Positions 55,994-64,000 of a DNA stretch of 64,000 bases are shown in pieces (within the stretch, counting starts at the first letter, position 1; each line of letters opens with the position of its first letter). The notes under the pieces are model-generated. The model worked only from the letters and a program-made list of their open reading frames with translations, was not told the origin of the DNA and did not search any database. A program made the translations under genes and the position numbers. Source of the stretch: Pseudomonas viridiflava (lineage in GTDB: Bacteria; Pseudomonadota; Gammaproteobacteria; Pseudomonadales; Pseudomonadaceae); NCBI RefSeq assembly GCF_900601905.1, contig NZ_UWFA01000170.1, forward strand, positions 401,364 through 465,363. Reading direction: 5' to 3'.

Positions 55994-56671
55994 ATGACCC
56001 TGCAAATCGGCTTGCTTGTATTTCCCAATGTCCAACAACTGGACTTGACCGCCCCTTACGAAGTCTTCGCCACGGTGCCGGGTGTGACCGTGCACCTGAT
56101 CTGGAAAGACCTTGCCCCAGTGCGGGCCAGTACCGGTTTGTCTCTTGCGCCGACCTGCACCTTTGCGAACTGCCCGGCGCTGGACGTGTTGTGCATTCCC
56201 GGTGGGCTGGGCATTGATGCCTTGCTGGAGGACCCGCAAACCCTGGATTTCATTCGCCATCAGGCCAGCACCGCGAAATACCTGACCTCGGTGTGCACTG
56301 GCGCGCTGGTGTTGGGTGCAGCTGGCTTGTTGCACGGCAAACGCGCGACGACTCATTGGGCCTCGCATGACTTGCTGGAGCGTTTTGGGGCTATCGCGGT
56401 CCACGAGCGGGTGGTGCGCGACGGCAATCTGATGACGGGGGGCGGGGTCACAGCGGGTATAGATTTTGCGTTAACGCTGGTAAGCGAGCTGTTCGACGAG
56501 GTGCTGGCCCAGACCGTGCAATTGCAGCTGGAATACGCACCTGCGCCGCCGTTCAACGCCGGGCATCCGGACACCGCCCCGGCGCAGGTCAAAGCGCTGG
56601 CGCTTGAGCGCGGACAGCACCTGATGGCTCAGCGTCGGGCGGTAGTGGAGCGGGTAGTGAAGCCGAACTAA
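55994..56671 (+). CDS. inhA: isonitrile hydratase (DJ-1/PfpI family)
   Basis: A 225-residue DJ-1/PfpI-fold enzyme highly similar, by memory, to P. putida isonitrile hydratase, which adds water to isonitriles to give N-substituted formamides. Shared stretches include HLIWKDLAPVRASTGLSLAP, PALDVLCIPGG, YLTSVCTGALVLGAAGLL with the catalytic Cys101, and QLEYAPAPPFNAG. The ATG at 55994 fits the family length; the ribosome site is weak. It is divergent from a GlxA-type regulator. Confidence 0.88.
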   Translation: MTLQIGLLVFPNVQQLDLTAPYEVFATVPGVTVHLIWKDLAPVRASTGLSLAPTCTFANCPALDVLCIPGGLGIDALLEDPQTLDFIRHQASTAKYLTSVCTGALVLGAAGLLHGKRATTHWASHDLLERFGAIAVHERVVRDGNLMTGGGVTAGIDFALTLVSELFDEVLAQTVQLQLEYAPAPPFNAGHPDTAPAQVKALALERGQHLMAQRRAVVERVVKPN

Positions 56672-57291
56672 GGTTTTTTTCCAGGTAGTTCGTACCAGCC
56701 AAGGAACAGGTCCAGAGCGGACTCGATCACCTGAGTCTGTTCTTCGGCGCTCAGTATCGGCTTGTTGAACGTGACCTGTGGCCAGAACACGAAACCTTTG
56801 AGCAGACCGTGCATCTGGGTGGCCGCGAAGGTCGGGTCGGCAGCTTTGAGTCGGCCGTCGGCCTGGGCATCGCGGATCCACACCGAGAAGGTTTCTTCCC
56901 GCTCGTTCAGCCGCGCCAGCCAGATCTGCGCGCGCTCCGGGGAGTGAATCGTGGCGCCCAGCGCTACCCGGGCCAGGTCCAGGCAGTTGGGGTCCGAGAG
57001 GGTTTTGAGTTTCGCATGGAGCATGGCGCTCAGTTGCTCGCGCAAACCGATGCCAGGCCGGTAGATGGCATCCGGGATCTCACCGATCTGGCACCACAGA
57101 CGCTGGAGGATTTCGGCGAACAACTCTTCTTTACTGGGGAAATGGTTATAGACCGTGCGCTTGGAGACCTCAGCCCTGGCAGCAATGCGATCCATGCTGG
57201 TCACTTCAAACCCGGTGTCACGAAATTCGGCTATCGCCGCCACTACGATGGCTTCGCGTTTTCGGTCAGTGAGTCGCAGGGGAGCAGTCAT
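56668..57291 (-). CDS. TetR-family transcriptional regulator
   Basis: A 207-residue repressor with an N-terminal helix-turn-helix (MDRIAARAEVSKRTVYNHFPSKE-type, residues about 33-56) and a C-terminal helical ligand domain (TetR_C, AefR-like). Its 3' end overlaps the 3' end of inhA by four bases, convergently. It is divergent from a metallo-beta-lactamase-fold hydrolase, with a perfect 15-bp palindrome in the shared region. Confidence 0.88.
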   Translation of the reverse strand: MTAPLRLTDRKREAIVVAAIAEFRDTGFEVTSMDRIAARAEVSKRTVYNHFPSKEELFAEILQRLWCQIGEIPDAIYRPGIGLREQLSAMLHAKLKTLSDPNCLDLARVALGATIHSPERAQIWLARLNEREETFSVWIRDAQADGRLKAADPTFAATQMHGLLKGFVFWPQVTFNKPILSAEEQTQVIESALDLFLGWYELPGKKP

Positions 57292-57370
57292 AGGTCTCGC
57301 TTCAAACAGGTGTATAAAAAGAAATTACACTCGGCAGTTTACTTGTCGAGGCGAATCCTGCAAGCTTAAA

Positions 57371-57385
57371 ACTACACCGTGTAGT
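57371..57385. promoter_or_regulatory. TetR operator candidate ACTACAC-C-GTGTAGT
   Basis: Perfect 7-bp inverted repeat around a single base, between the divergent TetR and hydrolase genes (80 bases from the former, 72 from the latter). TTACAC-type half-sites flank it on both sides. Confidence 0.7.
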
Positions 57386-57457
57386 GTAAAAACTGGTTAC
57401 ACATTATCCCTCGCGCTGATCAGATGCAACGCAGGGATCGCGAAGGAGTCAGCAAGC

Positions 57458-58540
57458 ATGGCCAGAATCAGCGCACATTCCTCGGCACAGCCTTTACCCA
57501 CGCTGCAAAAAGTCGAGGGCCGTTACCGCAATCCGGCGACCATGAGCCGCATGGGCTTGCTCAAGTCATTGAGCGTTTTCTGGAACATGGCATTCAACAA
57601 ACCCGCCATCACTCGGCCAGCCGGTGAGATTCCGGTGCAATCGCTGTCCCGCCAACAACTGCTCGCCGCGCCGGACTACACGGTCTATCGCCTGGGCCAT
57701 TCCACAGTGCTGCTGAAAATGCGCGGGGTGTTCTGGCTGACCGATCCAGTCTTCGCCGAGCGTGCTTCGCCCGTGCAATGGGCCGGCCCGCAACGCTTTC
57801 ATCAGCCGCCGATCAGCCTTGAAGAATTACCGCCACTCAAGGCAGTGATTCTGTCTCACAACCATTACGACCACCTGGATCACATGACCATCAAGGCCCT
57901 TGAGGCCAAGACCGAGCATTTCCTTACGCCGCTGGGCGTCGGCGATACCCTGATGGAGTGGGGCGTACCTGCCGGAAAAATCACCCAGCTGGATTGGTGG
58001 CAATCCACAGAAGTGCAGGGCATGCAATTTGTGGCAACGCCTTCACAGCATTTTTCGGGACGTACACTGCTCGATGGCAACCGCAGCCTGTGGGCCTCGT
58101 GGGTAATGCACGATGAAAACCAACGGATCTTTTTCAGCGGTGATACCGGTTATTTCGACGGGTTCAAAACCATCGGCGAGCAATACGGCCCCTTCGACCT
58201 GACACTGATGGAAACCGGTGCCTACAACGTCGACTGGCCAGATGTGCACATGCAACCCGAAGAAAGCCTGCAGGCGCATATCGATCTGCGCGGTAAGTGG
58301 TTGCTGCCGATCCATAACGGCACGTTCGACTTGGCGCTGCACGCCTGGCACGAACCCTTCGACCGGATCATTGCCCTGGCTTGGGAAAAGAACATCACGA
58401 TCACCACGCCACAGATGGGCCAGCCGTTTTACGTGCAGTACCCGTGTCGCGGCAATGCGTGGTGGCTGGGGGTGGAAGGGGTGCGTGAAGTGCCGGTGGA
58501 GAAGGTCAGCGGATACAGCTGTGTGCGGCGCAGTATGTGA
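57458..58540 (+). CDS. metallo-beta-lactamase-fold hydrolase (NAPE-PLD-like)
   Basis: A 360-residue member of the UlaG/NAPE-PLD-like metallo-beta-lactamase group. The dinuclear zinc site is intact: LSHNHYDHLDH (HxHxDH), PSQHFSGR and FFSGDTGYFDGF, with a terminal PIHNGTFDLALH. Relatives hydrolyse N-acyl-phosphatidylethanolamine or other phosphodiesters. ATG 57458 follows AAGGAG. The divergent TetR gene and palindrome point to induction by a small molecule, perhaps the substrate or its acyl product. Confidence 0.86.
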   Translation: MARISAHSSAQPLPTLQKVEGRYRNPATMSRMGLLKSLSVFWNMAFNKPAITRPAGEIPVQSLSRQQLLAAPDYTVYRLGHSTVLLKMRGVFWLTDPVFAERASPVQWAGPQRFHQPPISLEELPPLKAVILSHNHYDHLDHMTIKALEAKTEHFLTPLGVGDTLMEWGVPAGKITQLDWWQSTEVQGMQFVATPSQHFSGRTLLDGNRSLWASWVMHDENQRIFFSGDTGYFDGFKTIGEQYGPFDLTLMETGAYNVDWPDVHMQPEESLQAHIDLRGKWLLPIHNGTFDLALHAWHEPFDRIIALAWEKNITITTPQMGQPFYVQYPCRGNAWWLGVEGVREVPVEKVSGYSCVRRSM

Positions 58541-58577
58541 TCGGGCTTGCTGACAATTGGGGATCAGGCACCCTCTC

Positions 58578-58667
58578 GTGGGACCGGCTTTAGCCGGGAA
58601 GGCGGTCGTTGCGCTAATGAACAGGCAGCGCATGTACCGACCTCTTACCGGCTGAAGCCGGTCCCAC
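58578..58667. repeat. REPIN (GGCTTTAGCCGG type)
   Basis: GTGGGACCGGCTTTAGCCGG at 58578-58597 is inverted relative to CCGGCTGAAGCCGGTCCCAC at 58648-58667, nearly perfect, with a 50-base spacer. Confidence 0.82.
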
Positions 58668-58691
58668 GCCACCTTCGCTGGCAGGTGGTTC

Positions 58692-58844
58692 TCAACGCTG
58701 CTTCGGATCCGCCGGCGTCCCTGGCCTTGGCTGTTCGCCTTGTTCGTTGAGCTGCTTGTTCTTCTCGCCCACCTTGCCGGCGTTTTCCGGTTTGTGATCG
58801 AGGTCTTCGCGTTTCGATTCCTGATTCTGGTCTGGCTGGCTCAT
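58692..58844 (-). CDS. small acidic/polar hypothetical protein
   Basis: A 50-residue, very hydrophilic protein (MSQPDQNQESKREDLDHKPE at the start, Gln/Glu/Lys/Pro rich), predicted disordered, with no Trp, Tyr or Cys. Its composition resembles small conserved Pseudomonas proteins of unknown role. The ATG at 58844 is preferred because the longer frame upstream is not protein-like. The support is moderate. Confidence 0.55.
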   Translation of the reverse strand: MSQPDQNQESKREDLDHKPENAGKVGEKNKQLNEQGEQPRPGTPADPKQR

Positions 58845-59043
58845 CACGGCTGTCTCTACGTTGTTGTGGATAGAGATTGGGCAACGCAATGGCGGCAAGA
58901 TTCGAAATGTTTTGCCGCGTTGATACAGAGCAATATCCTTCATCCCTACCAGAAATATCCCACGTATCTCCGGTACCAATCCTGACTGACGCCCACGATA
59001 TCGATAGGCAAAGTGATGCGTTTCATCGGCCAAGGATTCGCCC

Positions 59044-59922
59044 ATGTACCGTCAGCCACCGGGATCGGCTATTGAGCTGCCCGATGATTTCCCTTGGGAT
59101 CAAACCATTGGACTGTTGCTGGATGCTCTGCAGATCAAGAACATTCGCCAGCGCCTATACGAATGGTGCGCGGCGCCAGAAGTTCAGCTGCTTTACGGTG
59201 GCACTTGTTGGGCTGAACTCAGCCATATTTCTCCCTGCCTGATACGTCTACGCGACGCTTATGACCCGATACTTCAACAGTTTCTGGCAAATACCGGTGA
59301 TGACTGGGGTTACCTGTTGGTCTGCGACGGCTCTTGGGAAGAACTCCATGCACACATGCGCTGGTTGACCAGCTTTTGTCCTGCGTCATATGACGAGATG
59401 TACCTGCGAATTTCCTACCCTGATGTAGCTCATGCGTTGTTTGCGCCTGAATGTTTTCCAGGGGCAGAGGTATTCGGCCCCTGCCAACAGGTCGTTATTG
59501 CCAATGACAGGTTCGAGGGGTGGCGCCAGTACCATCGCCCTGGTGAGCGACTGCTACAGGTCCCCACCGCACCTTACATAACCAACGATGCGCAGTGGGT
59601 GGCCCTTAAAGCCGTAAGCTTTCGCCATTCGGTGAAGAACCTTTATAGGCACATGTCGGATTTATTTCCGGGATACCGCGAAGATCTAACGCCCAGGCAA
59701 CGCCTGGAACGTGTCCACCAACTTGTCGACTCCGCTATCGAAAGAGGCTTCCGGACCCGTCACGAAATTTGGCTATACGCCAATGTGTTCGGCTTTCTGG
59801 GTGATGAAGGCGTCCCGTCTCATGCCGATATCGTCAACTTGCTGACCATTGAATCCGATCTGACACCGTTCGAGCGAGTTGATCGCGCTGCGACTTTGGC
59901 CCAACAAAGGAGTCTCCAATGA
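59044..59922 (+). CDS. DUF4123 protein, probable T6SS effector adaptor
   Basis: A 292-residue protein with the DUF4123 layout: an N-terminal strand-helix domain (VQLLYGGTCWAELSHISPCL and DWGYLLVCDGSWEELHAHMRWL), with the conserved RISYPDVAHALF and a C-terminal helical tail. DUF4123 proteins (Tap/TEC) are chaperone-adaptors that load a cognate effector onto VgrG of the type VI secretion system. AAGGA is seven bases before the ATG. Its stop overlaps the start of the large effector-like gene by four bases, the classical adaptor-effector order. No vgrG is in the window. Confidence 0.85.
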   Translation: MYRQPPGSAIELPDDFPWDQTIGLLLDALQIKNIRQRLYEWCAAPEVQLLYGGTCWAELSHISPCLIRLRDAYDPILQQFLANTGDDWGYLLVCDGSWEELHAHMRWLTSFCPASYDEMYLRISYPDVAHALFAPECFPGAEVFGPCQQVVIANDRFEGWRQYHRPGERLLQVPTAPYITNDAQWVALKAVSFRHSVKNLYRHMSDLFPGYREDLTPRQRLERVHQLVDSAIERGFRTRHEIWLYANVFGFLGDEGVPSHADIVNLLTIESDLTPFERVDRAATLAQQRSLQ

Positions 59923-62900
59923 CCGACTACATGACGCCCCGTGGCCATCTGGCAAACCTGATCGCCAAAGCGCAAAACGCTGATGAACTTGATGAGGCTG
60001 GCGTCTGCCCGATGACAATAGCGACGGTGCAATTTTTGCCTTTGCGTTATGGGCTTGTGGAGGACCTGCAACCCCCCGGTAGTTTCCCGATGCCGCATAA
60101 GTTGCAGAGCCAGAAAACAGGGATTCGCCTGCTGCGCGACGGCTATCTGTACATCATTGACGAGGCCAGTGGTTACTTGCATGAGTACCGCGTAGAGCAA
60201 GGTTCATTAAGTAAGCTGTTATGGAAAGGGCCCGAGGTTCGATCTGATATCAGAACGAACTCGATGGGTGAGCCGCACCTGATTTTTCATCGGCGCAGTA
60301 CCTTGTATGTGGCGTACTCGGAATTTCAATGGACTGCTTATAAATGTGCTCAGGTCATTGATCAACGGCCTGAGCGAGAGTTGTATATGCAGTGTATTAA
60401 CCTGGAAAAGGTCGGCACTAAAACTCCCGGAACGCACCTGCTGACCGAAGAAGATGCACGCCAATGGGTCGCCGAAACCGCCGAAAACCCCCAGCCCCGG
60501 GAGTTGCCCGTAGGCGCCAATCCGGACGAGCGCACGCCCTATCACTGGGAAGATGAGCCCCTGTTTCGCAATACCTGGATTGAAGAGCTGACCAGCCAGG
60601 TGACTGTGGCCCACAAGCGCGATTTCGTTTTTCTGGTGATCCGCGACGATATCGGCATCATGCTCGATCTGGCGGCTGCCCAACTCAAAGTGGCTGACTG
60701 GATCGGCCAGTGGAGTGCTCAGGACGAGAAACAGCATAAATACCTGACGGGTGCTTACATCCAGTCGATGTACGAGGTCACTCAGAAGCGCCTCGAAAAA
60801 CTGGGCAGCGTGGACCCGCGCCACGAAGCGCTGATCGACGATACAAACGAAGCCGAGCGGGAAAAGCTCTACGAATATCTGCGTGTGAAACGTGAGTATC
60901 GTGGCCCGGCGATCTTCGGCGACGAACAGAGTTGGCGCGAGCAGGCGCAGAGCAATCCGCTGGCCAAAGCGACCATTGAGTTGCGTGACAGCCTGGGCGA
61001 AGAGCGCTGGGACAAGCACAGTCCGGCGATTACCGCGCTTGAGCTGGACACCTGGCATGCGCTGGGCGGCAAGGAAATCGGCGAGCGCGGCATTGATGAC
61101 TTGGTGCATCGCGATGCCATGCAGGCTTTCATGCTTGAGCAGCAGGCGCTGTTGAGCCATTGGCAAGGCCGATTGAAACGCATCCGTGCTGACCGCTTGA
61201 AGATGATTGTCGAGGGCCATTTCCACCGAGCAGCCTGGTACTACGACTTTCGACAAAGTGCGCAAATCCAGCAGCGGCTGGAGCGAGAGTTCAATTGCGT
61301 GGCAGCCATCTGTGACGATGAAGAGTCGCTGGCCAAGCTGCATGCATACCTTGAAGAAAATCCGCTGGTGCAGGTCCCGGGCCTCGATACCTTGAACCTG
61401 GCGGACCAATCCGAGGTACAGAAAAAGCTCATCGAACTCAGTAACTTCAGCATCAAGCTGGCCGACGCACCGAGCGTGGTTCGCGATATGGATATGCTGG
61501 CGAATCAGTTCAACAGCTTGATGCGCCAGCGCCTGCCGAACTATGAAAACCTCAATAGTCAATTCAGGGGTTTGAGCAGTTTGCTGGGGAGTGCTTATGA
61601 TCCTGCGGCGCAGATGCTATTGGCTCATGAACTGGATCTTATTCGGCAAAAAGCTCGTAACAGTCAACCGATCGACCCTAACAGCTTTATTCGCAACATG
61701 GGCAACACCGCGCGTCTGCGCCTCCTTAGTGCTTATGCTGCCAGCGGATTGCAATTGCGTATTGCCTCAGATGCCGAATACGCCCAGTTCAATCGTGACC
61801 GTAAGGCGGCACTGAATCTGCGTGACGACCTGAAAGCTTTATATAAAGAGCGGCGAGAGATGCTCAGGTACCAAGCCAATGACTCAGACCCGCTGGGATC
61901 ACGCAAGCGGATCAACGAGCATATCGGCGTCCTCCAATATGAACTCGCGCCGATCGAAGAGCGCCTCAGTCTTGCTCTGACACCCGGCGGTGGTGCGGGG
62001 CAATTTGGGCTTGTGCTTGGCAATATGGATCCTGAGTTGCTGGCAGAAATGCAGCGGACCGTTAATGACTATCGCAGCACCGGGACATTTAAAGAGCCGA
62101 TACGTGGCTTGTTTAACTCCAAGGCTGATCAGATTGCGGTGGTGTTGTTTGTGTTTCAGACGATCAAATTTATTGAGGTTTCTTCGAGGTTTTTATCGAA
62201 GGAGGATCGTGGGTGGGCGGACGCATTAGAGGTATTAGACCCTGCCATCACCATGCTGTCTGCTGGGTTTGCTGCTATTCAGGGTATATCCATTAACCTG
62301 ATTAAGTTACGTATCGAGCAATTGGAAAGCGCCGCTGGCAAGCTCGATAACATGAGTCGACTAGGGAGATGGTCAGCAATGACCGGTTTGGTTGCTTTCG
62401 GCGCGGGGCTCGCTGCTGCCTCTGTAGATATTGGCAAGCACAGCAAACAGTGGGCCAATGCAGTTGCAGAAGGCGACTCCAAGAAGCTGGCTGCCTCCTC
62501 TTTACAATTGAGTGGCGACTTAACCCTGGCAGGCACTAACGCTTGGGCTCTAAAACACACTGCGGATATAACACGTCAGGTCATGCGCACACCTCGCGAA
62601 CTTCGCGCTTTGGTTTGGGCTCAGCGTAGTCAGGGGCTGGTTGGGATTGCAGCGCGAGCCAACCTGGCTGGCATCGCAGCCACCGGCATCCAGCTCACCG
62701 GGGAGGCGATCTATAACTATTTCAACCTAAATGCCATGAAGAAATGGGTTCGCGACAGCATCTGGGGCCGTGAGAATTCAGGCCTGAGTCTGGAAGACAG
62801 CTGGAGCAAACTTGCCGCCATTGTCCAGCAACCCTTGTGTCAACTGGTGCGCACGGCCCACAGCGTTGAGCTGCGGCTGACATTTCCGAGTATTCGCAGC

Positions 62901-63323
62901 GCAGATATGGAGCATCGCAAGGTCTGGATCAAGGCCTACCAGCGCCAGCAAACATACGTCGGTCCAGGTTCGTTGCAGAACCCGGTGCAATGGTCCAAGT
63001 GTACCGAGGTGCTGGTGGGGCAACTAAGGCGCGTTAACCGCCCTGACTCGGCGCTGGTGTTGTGCCTGGATTTACGCCCTCTGATATCCGACCACTTCGG
63101 GCTGGCCTTGTCGGTCAGTTATGAACTTGAAGATCACCGCAGTATCAGCCATCGCTCCACTTTTTATGTGATCGATCTTCACCGGATGTTGGTTGATGGG
63201 CGCTGGCGAGAGCGCCTCGGTGTATTTGCTTATAAGGCGGAAACGGATGAGTCCATGCAGTTGAATCAGTCATCGCCATGGTTGCTAAGAGATATAGCTA
63301 TGGTTGATTCTGATGCTAAATAA
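59919..63323 (+). CDS. VasX-like T6SS effector (BTH_I2691-type)
   Basis: A 1134-residue protein directly after the DUF4123 adaptor. The N-terminal part (IATVQFLPLRYGLVEDLQPP through IRLLRDGYLYIIDEASGYLHEY) matches the VasX N-terminal region found in T6SS membrane-targeting toxins. The long middle (residues about 250-720) is helical. At residues about 733-840 come hydrophobic segments (QIAVVLFVFQTIKF; ITMLSAGFAAIQGI; MTGLVAFGAGLAAASV), fitting a pore-forming C-terminal half. There is no Sec signal. The ATG overlaps the adaptor stop, and its end overlaps the next gene by 11 bases. Function as a T6SS pore toxin is inferred from family and context. Confidence 0.82.
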   Translation: MTDYMTPRGHLANLIAKAQNADELDEAGVCPMTIATVQFLPLRYGLVEDLQPPGSFPMPHKLQSQKTGIRLLRDGYLYIIDEASGYLHEYRVEQGSLSKLLWKGPEVRSDIRTNSMGEPHLIFHRRSTLYVAYSEFQWTAYKCAQVIDQRPERELYMQCINLEKVGTKTPGTHLLTEEDARQWVAETAENPQPRELPVGANPDERTPYHWEDEPLFRNTWIEELTSQVTVAHKRDFVFLVIRDDIGIMLDLAAAQLKVADWIGQWSAQDEKQHKYLTGAYIQSMYEVTQKRLEKLGSVDPRHEALIDDTNEAEREKLYEYLRVKREYRGPAIFGDEQSWREQAQSNPLAKATIELRDSLGEERWDKHSPAITALELDTWHALGGKEIGERGIDDLVHRDAMQAFMLEQQALLSHWQGRLKRIRADRLKMIVEGHFHRAAWYYDFRQSAQIQQRLEREFNCVAAICDDEESLAKLHAYLEENPLVQVPGLDTLNLADQSEVQKKLIELSNFSIKLADAPSVVRDMDMLANQFNSLMRQRLPNYENLNSQFRGLSSLLGSAYDPAAQMLLAHELDLIRQKARNSQPIDPNSFIRNMGNTARLRLLSAYAASGLQLRIASDAEYAQFNRDRKAALNLRDDLKALYKERREMLRYQANDSDPLGSRKRINEHIGVLQYELAPIEERLSLALTPGGGAGQFGLVLGNMDPELLAEMQRTVNDYRSTGTFKEPIRGLFNSKADQIAVVLFVFQTIKFIEVSSRFLSKEDRGWADALEVLDPAITMLSAGFAAIQGISINLIKLRIEQLESAAGKLDNMSRLGRWSAMTGLVAFGAGLAAASVDIGKHSKQWANAVAEGDSKKLAASSLQLSGDLTLAGTNAWALKHTADITRQVMRTPRELRALVWAQRSQGLVGIAARANLAGIAATGIQLTGEAIYNYFNLNAMKKWVRDSIWGRENSGLSLEDSWSKLAAIVQQPLCQLVRTAHSVELRLTFPSIRSADMEHRKVWIKAYQRQQTYVGPGSLQNPVQWSKCTEVLVGQLRRVNRPDSALVLCLDLRPLISDHFGLALSVSYELEDHRSISHRSTFYVIDLHRMLVDGRWRERLGVFAYKAETDESMQLNQSSPWLLRDIAMVDSDAK

Positions 63324-64000
63324 GTTGTTCAAACGTAAAACTGAACAATCAACTCAGCCGCCTCATGACCTGGACAGCCTGCGCCCCCGTGTGGGTGAAG
63401 TGCGTAAAACGGGTTTTGAGGAAACCTTGTACCTGGCTCCGCTGCCCATCTGTACCGGCCAACAACCGGTCAGTATTCATGATTTTTCCGAGGTGAATTC
63501 AGCGTTTTTGCAGTTGGGCGGCAGCAATCTCGGCATGGTTTGGCAGGCTAAGATGCTCGCTTGGGTGATTTGGATGGCGATATTTGTTTTGGTTTTCATG
63601 CCTGTGATTATTGCTATTTTGCTTTACTCGCCAGCACCCGAGGGTGCAAATAATGCTTTCTTCAGTAATCTGAACCTGGCATTTCAGGTCATCTGGACCT
63701 ATTTTCTACTTGGGCCGTGCCTGACGGTTGGAATTCTCGTCCACTCGATAATCTCCCAAACCCGCGAACAAGCCCGCCAATACCCCCTGCGTTTCAACCG
63801 CCAACGACGCGAGGTCTGTTTCATCAGCAGCGATACCCATGAAATCCTTATCGTCCCGTGGGAAAAAGTGACGGCCTGGGTTTCTCAGGGGGAAGTCGCC
63901 ACTCAATACGGCGCCATGGCCTTCTACACCTTTGGCCTGGGACTGGAGAATGAAAAGACCGGCATGGTGCAACCGATTCTGCTGGGCAAGCCCAGTCAGG
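63313..64000 (+). CDS. membrane protein, candidate immunity protein (DUF6708-like), 5' part
   Basis: An open frame that starts at ATG 63313, inside the last 11 bases of the effector gene, and stays open to the window edge (229 codons visible). It begins MLNKLFKRKTEQSTQPPHDL. Two clear hydrophobic helices (about residues 80-104, with WVIWMAIFVLVFMPVIIAIL, and about 126-147, VIWTYFLLGPCLTVGILVH) are followed by a cytoplasmic segment with WEKVTAW. A membrane protein overlapping a VasX-like effector is the expected place for its immunity protein, and the sequence resembles DUF6708 proteins. The function is inferred; the end is missing. Confidence 0.72.
   Translation, partial: MLNKLFKRKTEQSTQPPHDLDSLRPRVGEVRKTGFEETLYLAPLPICTGQQPVSIHDFSEVNSAFLQLGGSNLGMVWQAKMLAWVIWMAIFVLVFMPVIIAILLYSPAPEGANNAFFSNLNLAFQVIWTYFLLGPCLTVGILVHSIISQTREQARQYPLRFNRQRREVCFISSDTHEILIVPWEKVTAWVSQGEVATQYGAMAFYTFGLGLENEKTGMVQPILLGKPSQ

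Noticed and set aside
60219..61562. 447-codon antisense frame over the VasX-like gene
   Set aside because: Shadow frame with no ribosome site or motif support.
1..64000. tRNA, rRNA, CRISPR arrays and intact insertion sequences
   Set aside because: No cloverleaf-like or rRNA stretch, no regularly spaced repeats, and no full transposase was recognised; the only transposase trace is the RAYT relic.

Overview
The window comes from a Pseudomonas chromosome, most likely the P. fluorescens/P. syringae side of the genus. The clues are the G+C-rich coding style, the fused PhaAB antiporter subunit, the hpd/hmg tyrosine pathway, the msuD-sfnR pair, a DksA2-type paralog, and many REP-type palindromes in the typical Pseudomonas arrangement of two inverted copies (REPINs). 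No tRNA, rRNA or CRISPR array was seen.

Left part (1-19 kb): the 3' end of a TonB-dependent receptor; a cytochrome b561; an orphan saccharopine-dehydrogenase-like gene behind an A+T-rich leader; a translationally coupled DUF72/YbhP/ClsB/YbhN membrane-lipid operon; a PAS-PAS chemoreceptor divergent from a Gfo/Idh/MocA oxidoreductase with TGTACA repeats between them; a DksA2 paralog; a large hybrid histidine kinase divergent from a chemoreceptor with a C-terminal sensor region; an orphan Tle1-like phospholipase (DUF2235); and small unknown genes.

Middle part (19-45 kb): the Mrp-type cation/proton antiporter operon phaAB-C-D-E-F-G; a DMT exporter divergent from an XRE-cupin regulator; a flavoprotein oxidoreductase; soxR divergent from a small monooxygenase with a clear SoxR box; msuD and sfnR for sulfonate and sulfone use; a relic of a REP-associated tyrosine transposase; ku; a Tat-exported aldo/keto reductase; an MFS transporter; pssA; a complete TonB siderophore receptor; and glcDEFG for glycolate oxidation.

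Right part (45-64 kb): homogentisate catabolism (maiA, hpd, hmgR, hmgA, fahA), in which maiA is detached but carries the same tandem TTACG-N5-CGTAA sites as hmgA; a GntP permease/RpiR regulator/D-aminoacylase operon; a GlxA-type regulator divergent from inhA (isonitrile hydratase); a TetR regulator divergent from a metallo-beta-lactamase-fold hydrolase with a perfect 15-bp palindrome between; and, at the edge, an overlapping DUF4123 adaptor / VasX-like 1134-residue effector / membrane-protein cassette that looks like a type VI secretion effector-immunity module. The last gene runs off the window.

The most notable observations are the T6SS effector cassette with its probable immunity gene, the shared operator architecture that ties the separated maiA to HmgR, the orphan Tle1-like gene, the RAYT relic beside a lone REP, and several unassigned operators.
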